This document shows positions 54,968 through 63,893 of a stretch of 64,000 nucleotides of DNA, piece by piece. The notes below the pieces were generated by a model. It made no database searches. It saw nothing but the letters and a program-made list of their open reading frames with translations, and was not told the origin of the DNA. This DNA is from Dyella lipolytica (GTDB taxonomy: Bacteria; Pseudomonadota; Gammaproteobacteria; Xanthomonadales; Rhodanobacteraceae). The stretch covers positions 62,001 through 126,000 of the forward strand of contig NZ_BSNQ01000003.1 in NCBI RefSeq assembly GCF_030160075.1, in the 5' to 3' direction. The translations under genes and the position numbers were made by a program. The stretch's first letter is position 1. Each line of letters begins with the position of its first letter.

Positions 54968-55185
54968 TCGAGTTCTCCCTGCGCACGCTTTCTCGGGTCG
55001 GCCCGCGAACTGCCGGAAAGAGCACGGATGGCCATGGTGTGCCATTCCAGCGGCGCTTTTGCGAAGAGAGTAGCTTACCGTGAGAAACAATGAACGCCTG
55101 CCTGAGTACCTTTCATCCAGCATCTCGACCGGCTGCGTCACATGTCGCCAGTGCCGTGGATGGCTTACGGCAAGAGAGAACACAT

Positions 55186-56127
55186 ATGCATCGCCTTGAA
55201 TGTTTTTGTAATACGAGCATTCCACTTGCCCATGGCGCTGGAGCGATCCCTGCCGTCGGATTCGGCACGTTGATTCCCAATGCCATCGCGACCAAGCAAG
55301 CCGTCAAAGTCGCGTTGGAGGTCGGATTTCGTCACATCGATGGCGCAGAGGTCTATCGCAACGAAGACGTGGTCGGCGAAGCGATGCGGGAGGCTTTTGA
55401 TGCCGGGACGGTCAGCCGAGAGGAGCTCTTCGTCACCACGAAGCTATGGAACAACAATCATCGCCCCGAGCGAGTCAAGCTTGCGTTCGAAGCAAGCCTT
55501 CGTCGTCTTCAGCTCGACTACCTTGATTGCTATTTGATCCATACGCCCTTTGCCTTCCAGCCCGGCGACGAACAGTATCCGATGAACGAACATGATGAGC
55601 CGATCTATGACTCGGGAGTAACGCTGGTTCAAACGTGGCAGGCGATGGAGCGTCTCGTGGATGAGGGAAGGTGCAGGTGCATTGGACTGTCCGACATCAC
55701 TCTGGACAAGCTAAAAGAGATCGTCGCGGTCGCACGCATCAAGCCCGCGGTGGTTCAGGTCGAGTGCCATCCTTATCTTCCCGAATGGGAACTACTCGAG
55801 TTCTGTCAGCAACATGGAATCGTGCTGCTCGCCTTCGCGCCATTGGGTCATGGCATGGAACCAAGAATAACGGGCGATCCGGTGATCAAGGCCATCGCCC
55901 AGCGTGTCGGCAAAAGCCCAGCGCAAGTCGCGCTGGCTTGGGCTGTGCAGCGCGGGACGGCACTCCTGACCACGTCGACCAATCCTGTTCACATCAGGGA
56001 GAACTTCGACATTTCCTTGCTGCCGCAAGACGCCATGCAGGAGATGAAAGATCGCATCACGACAAGCATCCGATTGAACGCAGTGGTGGAAACGGGAGTG
56101 CCCGGATTTGTTCCTCGGGGCGCGTGA
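55186..56127 (+). CDS. Aldo/keto reductase (AKR3/5-like)
   Basis: The 313-residue reductase has AIPAVGFGTL, FRHIDGAEVYRNEDVVGEAM (catalytic Asp and Tyr), FVTTKLWNNNHRPERVKLAFEASLRRLQLDYLDCYLIHTPF (Lys and His, described here in parts across about 82-120), and a C-terminal LLTTSTNPVHIRENF cofactor loop. The usual DTA at the Asp is DGA. The ATG at 55186 is preferred; one at 55090 would add an unlike extension. It is closer to the AKR3/5 branch (glucose or diketogulonate reductases) than to the AKR at 40383. Substrate unknown. Confidence 0.9.
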   Translation: MHRLECFCNTSIPLAHGAGAIPAVGFGTLIPNAIATKQAVKVALEVGFRHIDGAEVYRNEDVVGEAMREAFDAGTVSREELFVTTKLWNNNHRPERVKLAFEASLRRLQLDYLDCYLIHTPFAFQPGDEQYPMNEHDEPIYDSGVTLVQTWQAMERLVDEGRCRCIGLSDITLDKLKEIVAVARIKPAVVQVECHPYLPEWELLEFCQQHGIVLLAFAPLGHGMEPRITGDPVIKAIAQRVGKSPAQVALAWAVQRGTALLTTSTNPVHIRENFDISLLPQDAMQEMKDRITTSIRLNAVVETGVPGFVPRGA

Positions 56128-56325
56128 ACGAGGGGACGTCGGAGGGAGTGTTGTTGAGTGTCCTGGCGATCGGATGGTCATTGCCCACCATCGGTAATCG
56201 CGGAGGATCTGATCGTTCAGGCCCGATGTAACCAACGTGTCGGGAAAGGCGAAGGATAGGAGAAGAGGGCGGTGCTGCATGTCGCTGCGTCTCCTTAACG
56301 CCGTTAGAAAAAAAGGATCATCCTG

Positions 56326-57054
56326 ATGCGCCGCGCATTCTTGAACGTTCTATGGGTGGTATTAGGCTCGTTGAGTCTCTCGGCCACGGTTTGGGCGCAT
56401 GACCCATCTGCGCCACCCACAGGCAAGCTGGTGGTTGTGGAGCTTTTCCAAAGCCAAGGCTGTTCGTCGTGCCCGCCGGCGGAGTCCAATATCAACGCAC
56501 TTGCGGAAGGGCCCGGCGTGCTGGCGCTTTCATTTGGTGTCACCTATTGGGACGAGTTGGGCTGGAAAGACACTTTCGCCATGCCTGCTTACACCGAGCG
56601 ACAATGGAACTATGCGCACTATCGTGGGCGCGAGACAGTCTGGACGCCGCAGGTCTACGTGAATGGGCATACCGATCTGGTGGGTACGGATCGTACGCAG
56701 CTTGATGAGGCGATTGCGCGCGCAACGAGTGATGGACCATCCATCGCATGGAGCGATGGGAAACTCGTTATCCACGCTGCGCGCTCACCTGACGCCGCAT
56801 GCGATGTGTGGTTGGTGCGTTATGACCCGCGTACATTGCATGTAGCCATTGGTGGCGGCGAAAACGGCGGTCGTACGTTGCCACAGAAGAATGTCGTGCG
56901 TGAACTCATCCACTTGGGAACGTGGGAGGGAGAAGAGCGTTCCTTTTCAATTCCGCCTTCGTCCTTATCCGGGTTGCAGACCTCTGCGCTGGTCCAGGTA
57001 CATGCGGGCGGCGACATTCTGAGTGCATCGATCCAGAACGCGTCTCCTGATTAG
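56326..57054 (+). CDS. DUF1223 secreted thioredoxin-like protein
   Basis: The 242-residue protein has a signal peptide (ending near residue 25, before HDPSAPPTG). The DUF1223 domain has VVVELFQSQGCSSCPPAE, with the CXXC pair; WDELGWKDTFAMPAYTERQ; YRGRETVWTPQVYVNG; and a C-terminal beta-rich domain. The family is thioredoxin-like and periplasmic, of unknown substrate. It stands alone; the preceding gene is a reductase on the same strand about 200 bases away. Confidence 0.88.
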   Translation: MRRAFLNVLWVVLGSLSLSATVWAHDPSAPPTGKLVVVELFQSQGCSSCPPAESNINALAEGPGVLALSFGVTYWDELGWKDTFAMPAYTERQWNYAHYRGRETVWTPQVYVNGHTDLVGTDRTQLDEAIARATSDGPSIAWSDGKLVIHAARSPDAACDVWLVRYDPRTLHVAIGGGENGGRTLPQKNVVRELIHLGTWEGEERSFSIPPSSLSGLQTSALVQVHAGGDILSASIQNASPD

Positions 57055-57355
57055 GTTGCGACTTCGGAATCGGAAATCCAACGTCGCGATGCAAGGACAG
57101 GCGTGGAGCACCCTCGGAGCTCCACGCATAGATGTGCGCGATCGCATTGCTTGGATTCTGTCGAATGCCTCCTGTATGCCACACGGCGACAATGTGCGCG
57201 AGTTATCACTTTTCGTGAAAGTCACACTTCGAGGGTAACTCTTCTTGTAGCGAAGCGAAAAAAAGGATGGCCGATGCAATCGGTCGCCCGGAAGTACCGA
57301 AGGTGACTTCCCACGAAGTCGTCACTTTCTCATCGCTACAGTCGAGGATACACAC
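57055..57355. other. Non-coding gap with one hairpin
   Basis: No gene is supported in this 301-base gap. It holds one hairpin, gcgtggagc (57101-57109) with gctccacgc (57119-57127), about 45 bases after the DUF1223 stop. It lacks a T-tract, so it is only a weak terminator candidate. Confidence 0.5.
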
Positions 57356-58408
57356 ATGAAGAAGGCAGTATGTGGTTTGGGTTTACTAACGTTGCTCATC
57401 GCCGGCACCGTCGCCGCACAGAGCAACACATCATCGAGGGACGATCATGCGCTGATCGTCACCGCGTCGAATACGACGAAAAATACATTGCTGGTCTACG
57501 ACACAACCGGTGCGCTGCTCGAACAGATCCCCACTGGCGGTGAAGGTGGCGTCAGCGGCAACGCCGGCGGTATCGCGCAGGATCGCGACCGGCTCGCCGT
57601 CGTCAATTTTGGCTCCGGTAACGTTTCTGTATTCGGCAAGGACCTCCAACACACTGGCTTGCAGCTCGAGAAGCTGGTTCCTGCCATCACCAACCCGATC
57701 AGCGTAGCGTTTGGTCGCGATCATCTTTACATCCTCACCGCCACCAACATCGAGTCGCATCGCATCGACAGTAACGGCGTGGAATCGCAAGCGGACGGCG
57801 AAGCGCGGCTCGTGATCGGTGATGGCTCTGCCGCGCAGGTGGGCGTTCTCCGTGGTCAACTGATCATCAGCGAAAAGAGTAATGCGATCGAGACCATCGA
57901 TGTGAATGAGCAGGGTGCGGTGAGCGGATCGACCAAGCTGGTGGCTAACATTCCTTCCAACGTCAATACTCCATTTGGCCTTGCCACGCGCGGCAACGAT
58001 GCTTACGTGACGATCGCCCATGCGAACGAGGTCAGTCTGGTGCGAAACGATGCAGTGCAGATCGTCACCAGTTCGGGCACTCAATCGGCGCCGTGCTGGG
58101 TGACCCTGGACGGACCGTTCCTGTTCTCCGCCAATTCGCCCAGCCATTCCGTGTCACGGTATGCCGTCTACGGCGACAAGATCGTCCAGGACGCAGCGGT
58201 GGTAACCACCTTCAGTGGTAATCCGACAGATATCACCTATCGCAGTGACCTAGCTGCAGTCATCGACGCCAATGGTAGTGTCTCGCACGTGTCGATCTTC
58301 AACGTCGATGGCAGTGGCAGTTTCACTTTGAAAGCACAGGCCACCATCAATAGCGCAGCGACGAATGGCATCGCCATCGTTCGCCCGGACAGCGATTTCA
58401 ACTGGTAG
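57356..58408 (+). CDS. Secreted beta-propeller-like protein
   Basis: The 350-residue protein has a signal peptide (MKKAVCGLGLLTLLIAGTVA, cleavage before AQSN) and a regular run of beta-strand repeats: ALIVTASNTTKNTLLVYDTT, DRLAVVNFGSGNVSVFGKD, DHLYILTATNIESHRID, GQLIISEKSNAIETIDV and others. This is the pattern of a YncE/lactonase-type propeller of six or seven blades. No active site is visible. It may bind a ligand or a protein in the periplasm. Not recognised as a specific family. Confidence 0.75.
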   Translation: MKKAVCGLGLLTLLIAGTVAAQSNTSSRDDHALIVTASNTTKNTLLVYDTTGALLEQIPTGGEGGVSGNAGGIAQDRDRLAVVNFGSGNVSVFGKDLQHTGLQLEKLVPAITNPISVAFGRDHLYILTATNIESHRIDSNGVESQADGEARLVIGDGSAAQVGVLRGQLIISEKSNAIETIDVNEQGAVSGSTKLVANIPSNVNTPFGLATRGNDAYVTIAHANEVSLVRNDAVQIVTSSGTQSAPCWVTLDGPFLFSANSPSHSVSRYAVYGDKIVQDAAVVTTFSGNPTDITYRSDLAAVIDANGSVSHVSIFNVDGSGSFTLKAQATINSAATNGIAIVRPDSDFNW

Positions 58409-58477
58409 GGTCGCATGCGACGCCTGGCACTTAACGCATATCCCCGAACCCTGGTGCCGGTGTTGTTTGATGCCGCG

Positions 58478-58520
58478 GGTCGGTGTCACGTTTCCCGGAT
58501 AGCGGGGTGTGACACCGACC
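58478..58520. terminator. Strong hairpin between convergent genes
   Basis: A perfect 12-base-pair stem (ggtcggtgtcac / gtgacaccgacc) with a 19-base loop lies between the convergent beta-propeller and decarboxylase genes and touches the latter's stop. No T-tract follows. It may serve as a bidirectional terminator or RNA-stabilising structure. Confidence 0.55.
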
Positions 58521-58521
58521 T

Positions 58522-60246
58522 TCATGCCGTCAATTGCGATGTCGCAGGCCGGAGCTGCACACCTTCACGGTGTTGCGGACCGGTAGGACCGTAGTCCAGC
58601 TCGGCGCCCAGGTTGCTGCTTCGAGTGACCAGGGCGGGGGCGTCGCAGGAATCCATGATCGATTCGACGAAGATCAGCGTGTCGTTCGGCGTGCCGAGGG
58701 CGTTTTGTAGATCCGCACCGGTTCTGACTACGAACGATCGCGCCGAGGTGTCAGGACGTAGCACTTTCGGCAAACTGGCGTAGGACCAATTGGCAACGTC
58801 GTTGTACGGCTCAGTCTTGCCGAGGTAGCCACGTTCGATGGTGTATCCGCCGTTGTTGATCAACAGGATCACCGGCTTGTGATCATGTCGCAGAATGGTC
58901 GATAGCTCCTGCGCTGTCACCTGGAATGAACCGTCGCCGATCAACAGGATATGGCGACGTTCCGGCGCCGCAGTCAGCGCACCAAGCAACGCTCCGACCG
59001 AATAGCCAATCGAACCCCAGTTGATCGAGCCTATGAATGTGCACCCCGGCGGAAGCTTGAGGCCGAGAAGAGAAAATGACGTACCGTTGTCGACATACAG
59101 AACATCACCCGGGCGCAAGTAGCGTTGAATAACCGGCCAGTAAAAAGCCTGAGTCAGCTTGGCATTGGCGTCGATGTCTGTGCTCGACATTGCGGCTGCC
59201 ACAACATGTTGCGGCGCGCGATGACTGACCTGGGGAACGGCCTCGATGACGCCACGGAGTACTTCCTTGAGCGTCACCGCTTGATAATTGTCATGGCCAA
59301 TATCCAACGAGTGCGCACGGGCATGGATCGTGTTGGCAGGGAGCGAAGCCGAGAAATCACCCGTAGTTACTTCGATCGGTCGGTAAGCGATAGCGAGCAG
59401 ACAATCACTGCTCTCGATCGTCTCGCACACACCCGGCTCGCTGGCCTTGCCGGCGTACATGCCAACGTAATGCGAGAACGATTCATCAATTACACCTTTG
59501 GCCGCGTTGATCACTGCGACCGGAGCCTGCAGCTTGTTGGCCAGATCCATGAGTTCGGAAGCAACACCGAACCGATCCGCATCCGTATCAACCAAGATCG
59601 CCGGCGACTTTGCCGCAGACAGGCGTTCCGCGACCGCAGCGACGCACGAACGCAACCGTTCCGGATCGCTCGGCGGCTCGGCGAGCACAAGCGGTGCTGC
59701 GGGCACTTCGATATCGAGATAAGCGATATCGGACGGAAACTCCATGTACACCGGAAGCTTCTCTCGCCATGCAGTGAGGATAAGGCGATCGATCTCGGTG
59801 ACCGCATTGCGTGGAGTGATCCGCGCCTGCGCCACCGTCACCGGTTTGTACGCATTGAGAAAGTGATCAAAATTTCCATCCGCCATGGTGTGGTGCATCC
59901 CCAATCCGCGATCGATGGATCTCAACGGTATCGAGCCGGCGATGCAAATCACTGGAACGTGTTCGGCGTAAGCACCACCCACCCCGTTGATCGCGCTTAA
60001 GGGGCCGACCCCATTCGTGACGAGGAGCGCACCCAATCCGTTCAATCGTGCATAACCATCCGCCGCATACGAGGCAGTCAGCTCGCCGGTGGTACCGATC
60101 CATTTCATTCTCCCCGCGTCGTGCAGTTGCTGCAGCACGGTGAGGTTGTAGTCCCCAGGAAGGCCGAACAGATGCCGAATGCCGGCCTCTTCAAGACGGC
60201 GAAGAAGGAAATCGCCGATTTTCATTCGTTGGATGTTGCTTGCCAT
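58522..60246 (-). CDS. Thiamine-diphosphate 2-keto acid decarboxylase (pyruvate/indolepyruvate type)
   Basis: The 574-residue enzyme converts a 2-keto acid to an aldehyde and CO2. It has Asp32 (GLPGDYNL), Glu55 (GTTGELTASY), the tandem His118-His119 (MHHTMADGNF) and the ThDP/Mg site IGDGSFQVTAQEL with INNGGYTIERG. These are the decarboxylase-specific residues (the HH pair separates it from acetolactate synthase). Candidates are pyruvate, indolepyruvate or phenylpyruvate; the sequence does not decide. An indolepyruvate role would give indoleacetaldehyde, relevant to plant association. It is a single gene between non-coding gaps. Confidence 0.9.
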   Translation of the reverse strand: MASNIQRMKIGDFLLRRLEEAGIRHLFGLPGDYNLTVLQQLHDAGRMKWIGTTGELTASYAADGYARLNGLGALLVTNGVGPLSAINGVGGAYAEHVPVICIAGSIPLRSIDRGLGMHHTMADGNFDHFLNAYKPVTVAQARITPRNAVTEIDRLILTAWREKLPVYMEFPSDIAYLDIEVPAAPLVLAEPPSDPERLRSCVAAVAERLSAAKSPAILVDTDADRFGVASELMDLANKLQAPVAVINAAKGVIDESFSHYVGMYAGKASEPGVCETIESSDCLLAIAYRPIEVTTGDFSASLPANTIHARAHSLDIGHDNYQAVTLKEVLRGVIEAVPQVSHRAPQHVVAAAMSSTDIDANAKLTQAFYWPVIQRYLRPGDVLYVDNGTSFSLLGLKLPPGCTFIGSINWGSIGYSVGALLGALTAAPERRHILLIGDGSFQVTAQELSTILRHDHKPVILLINNGGYTIERGYLGKTEPYNDVANWSYASLPKVLRPDTSARSFVVRTGADLQNALGTPNDTLIFVESIMDSCDAPALVTRSSNLGAELDYGPTGPQHREGVQLRPATSQLTA

Positions 60247-61002
60247 GGGGGACTCCTGGGCCGTTGAAGGAATGCGGCGAAAATTGGGCCGCGGGCCGGG
60301 GGAATTCCCTGCACGAAGGTATCGGTGACTTACCGAGCCATCGGCGTATCGGGGTAACTCCGAGAAAATCGCCGTTATTGCTGACGACTTTCATCATTGG
60401 ATCAATCCAATGTCGATGGTGGCTGGCCGGGCCAACGCCGATCCTAAGACCCCACTCTTAGCGACTATACGAACATCAGGATGGCGTTCAAGTTGAACGC
60501 TGACGGTTTGGCACGAAACTGTATAAATCTTTCGGACAGTCCTTGTGTGGCACGTCGGTTGCTTCGAGTGCCATCGGCAATACTGCGCGTAGCACTTCGC
60601 ACAGATGAAGAATACTTTAGATCTTGCAAGCCATTTGCTAGGTATGTCGCCAAGACAGCCGAGGTGGCCGATGGCCGCGCAATGCTTGTTTTAGAAACGT
60701 GTCGCTGATGGTCTTCGGTATGACTGCTGCGGATTCCGGTCGGGCTGAACAGGCAGTCCAGGCAAGCGGTGTCCGTAACTCCGGCTGTGAGTTTTGTATC
60801 GAAATGTTTCAGAGGCCGCCTGAGACACGTTCTGATGGCTTTTGGCCCCTCCCGGACATAGTCGGGATACGTCGCCGCGGTTTCCTATGTGCACAGGGAA
60901 GCGCTTCTTGAAAAGTAGGAGCGTGGCTAAAGCCATCAGCGAATGGCTTTTTTAAAAAACATCATCAAATGACTGCCCAGTCAGTCTGTAGTGGAGTATT
61001 TC
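60247..61002. other. Long gap without a supported gene
   Basis: This 756-base stretch between divergent genes has only a short 75-codon frame (60481-60708), whose product I do not recognise. Its composition looks like neighbouring coding DNA in places, so it may hold decayed gene material. It contains a REP-like element near 60915 and a small hairpin (ctaaga / tcttag) near 60453. No promoter or RNA can be assigned. Confidence 0.45.
60915..60953. repeat. REP-like palindrome (GTAGGAGCG type) with T-run
   Basis: The stretch begins GTAGGAGCG, then TGGCTAAAGCCA, the hallmark of the REP family in Xanthomonadales and Pseudomonas. It continues into a hairpin aaagccat (60929-60936) with atggcttt (60943-60950) followed by TTT. 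It may thus also stop transcripts, and it sits 50 bases upstream of the SDR gene. Confidence 0.5.
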
Positions 61003-61863
61003 ATGTCGAAAGTTTGGTTGGTAACAGGAAGCGCAAGCGGCTTGGGTCGTGACATCGTCGGGGCGGCCTGCGCGAGCGGCCACAAGGTTCTCGCCACCGC
61101 GCGAAACACGGGCCCGCTCGCTGAGTTGTGCGAGCAATACGGGGAGAACATCTTTACCACGCAACTCGACGTCACGAATGAAACCCAGGCGCAGGCGGCC
61201 GTCGCCTTGGCGGTTGAGCGCTTTGGACGTCTTGATGTTCTGGTGAACAACGCAGGCTACGGTGATGTCCGCCCCTTTGAGGAAACCAGTTCGGCGGATT
61301 TCAAAACCCTGGTCGACACCGTCTTCTATGGCGTCGTCAATCTGACGCGTGCTGCGCTGCCGATCATGCGCACACAACGTAGCGGAACGATCATCCAGAT
61401 CTCCTCCGTGGGTGGGCGCCTCGCCACCGCCGGCTCGGCGTCGTATCACGCGGCGAAATGGGCGGTCAGTGGATTCACCGAGAGTCTGGCGCAGGAGACC
61501 GCACCCTTCGGAGTCAAGGTGGTTGCACTGGAGCCAGCGGCCATTCGAACAAACTGGGGTACGCGTGCGACACAGCAGCGGCCGGCGATCATGCCGGACT
61601 ATGAACCATCGGTTGGGGCGGCCATCAAGTCCATGGAGGGTCTGTGGGGTAACGAACCCATCGATCCCGCGCGCGTCGCGCAAATTCTGCTGTGCCTCAT
61701 CGATGCCGAGCAGGTACCTGCGCATCTCCTCATCGGCACTAGTGCTTGCGAATATTACGCGATGGTGGAGGCTCATCGCTCCAGTGAAGCCAAGCGCTGG
61801 CGGGATATCAGTCATTCGGCTGATTTCAACGCAGGACCGATTCCATCGGTTCCTACTGCCTGA
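61003..61863 (+). CDS. SDR-family oxidoreductase (classical)
   Basis: The 286-residue SDR has VTGSASGLGRDIVGAA (cofactor loop), NNAGYGDVRPFEE, the Ser of QISSVGGRL and the Tyr-X3-Lys of SYHAAKWAV. The C terminus is longer than the core fold, with VGAAIKSMEGLWGNEP, as in SDRs of the DltE/YbbO-like type. The ATG at 61003 has GTGGAG upstream. A TetR gene, now broken, follows on the same strand; it probably once regulated this gene. Confidence 0.92.
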   Translation: MSKVWLVTGSASGLGRDIVGAACASGHKVLATARNTGPLAELCEQYGENIFTTQLDVTNETQAQAAVALAVERFGRLDVLVNNAGYGDVRPFEETSSADFKTLVDTVFYGVVNLTRAALPIMRTQRSGTIIQISSVGGRLATAGSASYHAAKWAVSGFTESLAQETAPFGVKVVALEPAAIRTNWGTRATQQRPAIMPDYEPSVGAAIKSMEGLWGNEPIDPARVAQILLCLIDAEQVPAHLLIGTSACEYYAMVEAHRSSEAKRWRDISHSADFNAGPIPSVPTA

Positions 61864-61961
61864 CGCCGATTAGGGCCGCCACGGCTCGTCTCCCCGGTGG
61901 TCGCTTTGTGACCCGACCCGACTAGCCCATTAGTAAGCCTTGCCGCGTCGCGGCCACCATG

Positions 61962-61976
61962 TGTACAGTGTATACA
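61962..61976. promoter_or_regulatory. Palindromic element TGTACAGTGTATACA at the broken TetR gene
   Basis: The sequence TGTACA-GTG-TATACA overlaps the ATG of the broken TetR gene and contains the perfect eight-base palindrome TGTATACA. It has the form of a TetR operator, consistent with former autoregulation. Confidence 0.4.
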
Positions 61977-62277
61977 TGAACTGCCTGACGACTCCCGAAA
62001 AGATTCTCAAGGCCGCGCACGCGCTGTTTGAGCGCGAAGGCACCGACGCGGCGCGCCTTTCGCTCACCTTCAATGTCGCACTCGACGCCGTGATCGAAGG
62101 CATGGCCCAAGGCTTGTTGAAGCAAGACGATCCGCACGACGTCACGATGACGATCTGGGCGCATCAGCACGGCTTGATCGCGCTCTATCGGCCGGACGTT
62201 TCAGCTATGACGAGGCGCAGTTTCGCGCCTTCTACTTGCAATCCTTGAGGAGGTTGCTCGATGGCATCGAAGCATGA
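61976..62277 (+). pseudogene. Broken TetR-family regulator (internal deletion and frameshift)
   Basis: It starts as a TetR protein (MNCLTTPEKILKAAHALFER, EGTDAARL). After only 28 residues it jumps to C-terminal-domain sequence (NVALDAVIEGMAQGLLKQDD, TIWAHQHGLIALYR), with the DNA-binding helices and about 80-100 residues missing. The frame then shifts near 62195: the second frame continues GRFSYDEAQFRAFYLQSLRR and ends LLDGIEA at the TGA at 62275-62277. The gene overlaps the next start codon. It cannot make a DNA-binding protein. Confidence 0.8.
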
Positions 62278-63718
62278 TTATTCCGCGCTGCAGACTTGGT
62301 TTGCAGCGACCGTCCTCTCTGCGCTGTGCTGGTGGTTCGGTAGCGGTATACATCCGGAGTGGTGGCTGACATGGCTCGCACCGTTGCCCGTGCTATGGCT
62401 CGCGCCACGGGTTCAAGCGCGCTGGGCCGCCTTGTCGGCTTTTATCGCGTATACCGCAGGCTCGTTTAGCGTCTGGACTTATCTCCACACGTATATCGGC
62501 TTGCCTTGGTTTTTCGATGTATATGCGATTAGCGCATCGGGCGTCATGTTGATGCTGTGCGTGCTGCTGTATCGGCGATTGCTGCTGCGCGGCCATACGC
62601 TGGCCGCCGCACTGGCGGTGCCGACGATATGGGTCGCCATCGAATACGTCACTAATCTGCTTTCGCCGCACGCCACGTTTTCCAATATCAGCTACACGCA
62701 AATGGATGCGCTGGCCGTCATTCAAATTGCGGCGATAACCGGCATTTGGGGCATTGGTTTTCTGTTGCTGCTAGTGCCCACGGCCATCGCGTTGCAGGCG
62801 ACGCCGCGCGCTTCCAAACGCAGCCGTGTCACGGTGGCTGTACTTACGGCTACTTTGGTGGCCGGCACTGTGGCGTATGGCGGCTGGCGACTTCAGGCTC
62901 CGGCGACCGGAACGATGCGCATTGGCCTGGTATCGCTGCAAAAGCCGGCCGACGCCACATTGAGCGAGCCGAAGGGGCAAGCTCTCGAAGCACGTTACAT
63001 GGAAGCATTCGGTCGTCTCGCCAACGACGGCGCACATATCGTGCTGGCTCCGGAAACGACATTCGCCGCCGCGGATACGAGCATTCCCGCGTTTTCCCAA
63101 ATGGCGAAACAGCGCGATATGATCGTAGCTTCCGGCATTGACTTCTACGGCGATCCGCACGGACATCGCAACGTGCTGATGGTGTTTCAACCTGGCGCCA
63201 CGTCTCCGGCCACCTACAACAAACACCATTTGCTCCCCGGCATGGATCCTTTTATACCGGGCGACAACTACACCATGCTTCAAGGTGACCCGCGCATCGG
63301 ATTGGCGATCTGCAAGGACATGGATTTCCATGACATTGGCGATGCTTATGCCGCGCGTCGTGCGCAACTATTGCTGGTGCCTGCTTCGGATTTTACCGTG
63401 GACGGCTGGCTACACAGTCGCATTGCGATCATGCGTGGCGTGGAAAGCGGCTTCGCCGTCGCACGCGCCGCGCATGCCGGCCGGCTCACGCTCAGCGACG
63501 ACCGCGGTCGTGTCATGGCGGAAGCTTCCAGCGAAGCTGGCGATGCCGAATTGGTGGGTGATCTTCCGCTGCACGAAACGCACACGTTTTATGCACAATG
63601 GGGAGACTGGTTGGCATGGTTGGACTTGATCGCGCTGACGGCATGGCTGGTATTGGCTTTCATTCCGCACAAAGCACCGGTAGAAAGCCCCGGTCAAACG
63701 CATCCGGCTCGCGCTTGA
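62261..63718 (+). CDS. Apolipoprotein N-acyltransferase-like (nitrilase-fold) membrane enzyme
   Basis: The 485-residue protein has about seven N-terminal helices (1-205) and a periplasmic nitrilase domain (about 218-455) with the triad Glu265 (LAPETTF), Lys321 (YNKHHLLPG) and Cys351 (LAICKDMDF), equal to Lnt of E. coli. A last helix follows near 460. It is close to the Lnt fold but diverges in the region between the helices. Its start overlaps the broken TetR gene. A true lnt probably lies elsewhere, making this a paralogue that may act on another acceptor; that is inference. Confidence 0.82.
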   Translation: MASKHDYSALQTWFAATVLSALCWWFGSGIHPEWWLTWLAPLPVLWLAPRVQARWAALSAFIAYTAGSFSVWTYLHTYIGLPWFFDVYAISASGVMLMLCVLLYRRLLLRGHTLAAALAVPTIWVAIEYVTNLLSPHATFSNISYTQMDALAVIQIAAITGIWGIGFLLLLVPTAIALQATPRASKRSRVTVAVLTATLVAGTVAYGGWRLQAPATGTMRIGLVSLQKPADATLSEPKGQALEARYMEAFGRLANDGAHIVLAPETTFAAADTSIPAFSQMAKQRDMIVASGIDFYGDPHGHRNVLMVFQPGATSPATYNKHHLLPGMDPFIPGDNYTMLQGDPRIGLAICKDMDFHDIGDAYAARRAQLLLVPASDFTVDGWLHSRIAIMRGVESGFAVARAAHAGRLTLSDDRGRVMAEASSEAGDAELVGDLPLHETHTFYAQWGDWLAWLDLIALTAWLVLAFIPHKAPVESPGQTHPARA

Positions 63719-63791
63719 ACGAGTCAGAGTCGGCACTGACTCGGGATTCAAACGTTCGAGCAATTTTTGTGGTAGCGGTGGTCATATGAAA

Positions 63792-63822
63792 GATCAGGAT
63801 GCGCACGACGCGCATCCTGATC
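63792..63822. terminator. Strong bidirectional hairpin after the Lnt-like gene
   Basis: A perfect 13-base-pair stem (gatcaggatgcgc / gcgcatcctgatc, five-base loop) lies between the convergent Lnt-like gene and the minus-strand TetR-like gene. On the minus strand it is followed by TTTC. It probably ends both transcripts. Confidence 0.7.
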
Positions 63823-63893
63823 CAGCCGTTCACTTCTTCTAGCCGTTACCGAAGAAGACTATCCGTCGCAGGTCGGGACGCGTTTCGCGCAGA

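Noticed and set aside
54968-55225. Longer start for the alkyladenine glycosylase
   Set aside because: The family is about 200 residues, and a GTG with a GGAGAA box is placed at 54967.
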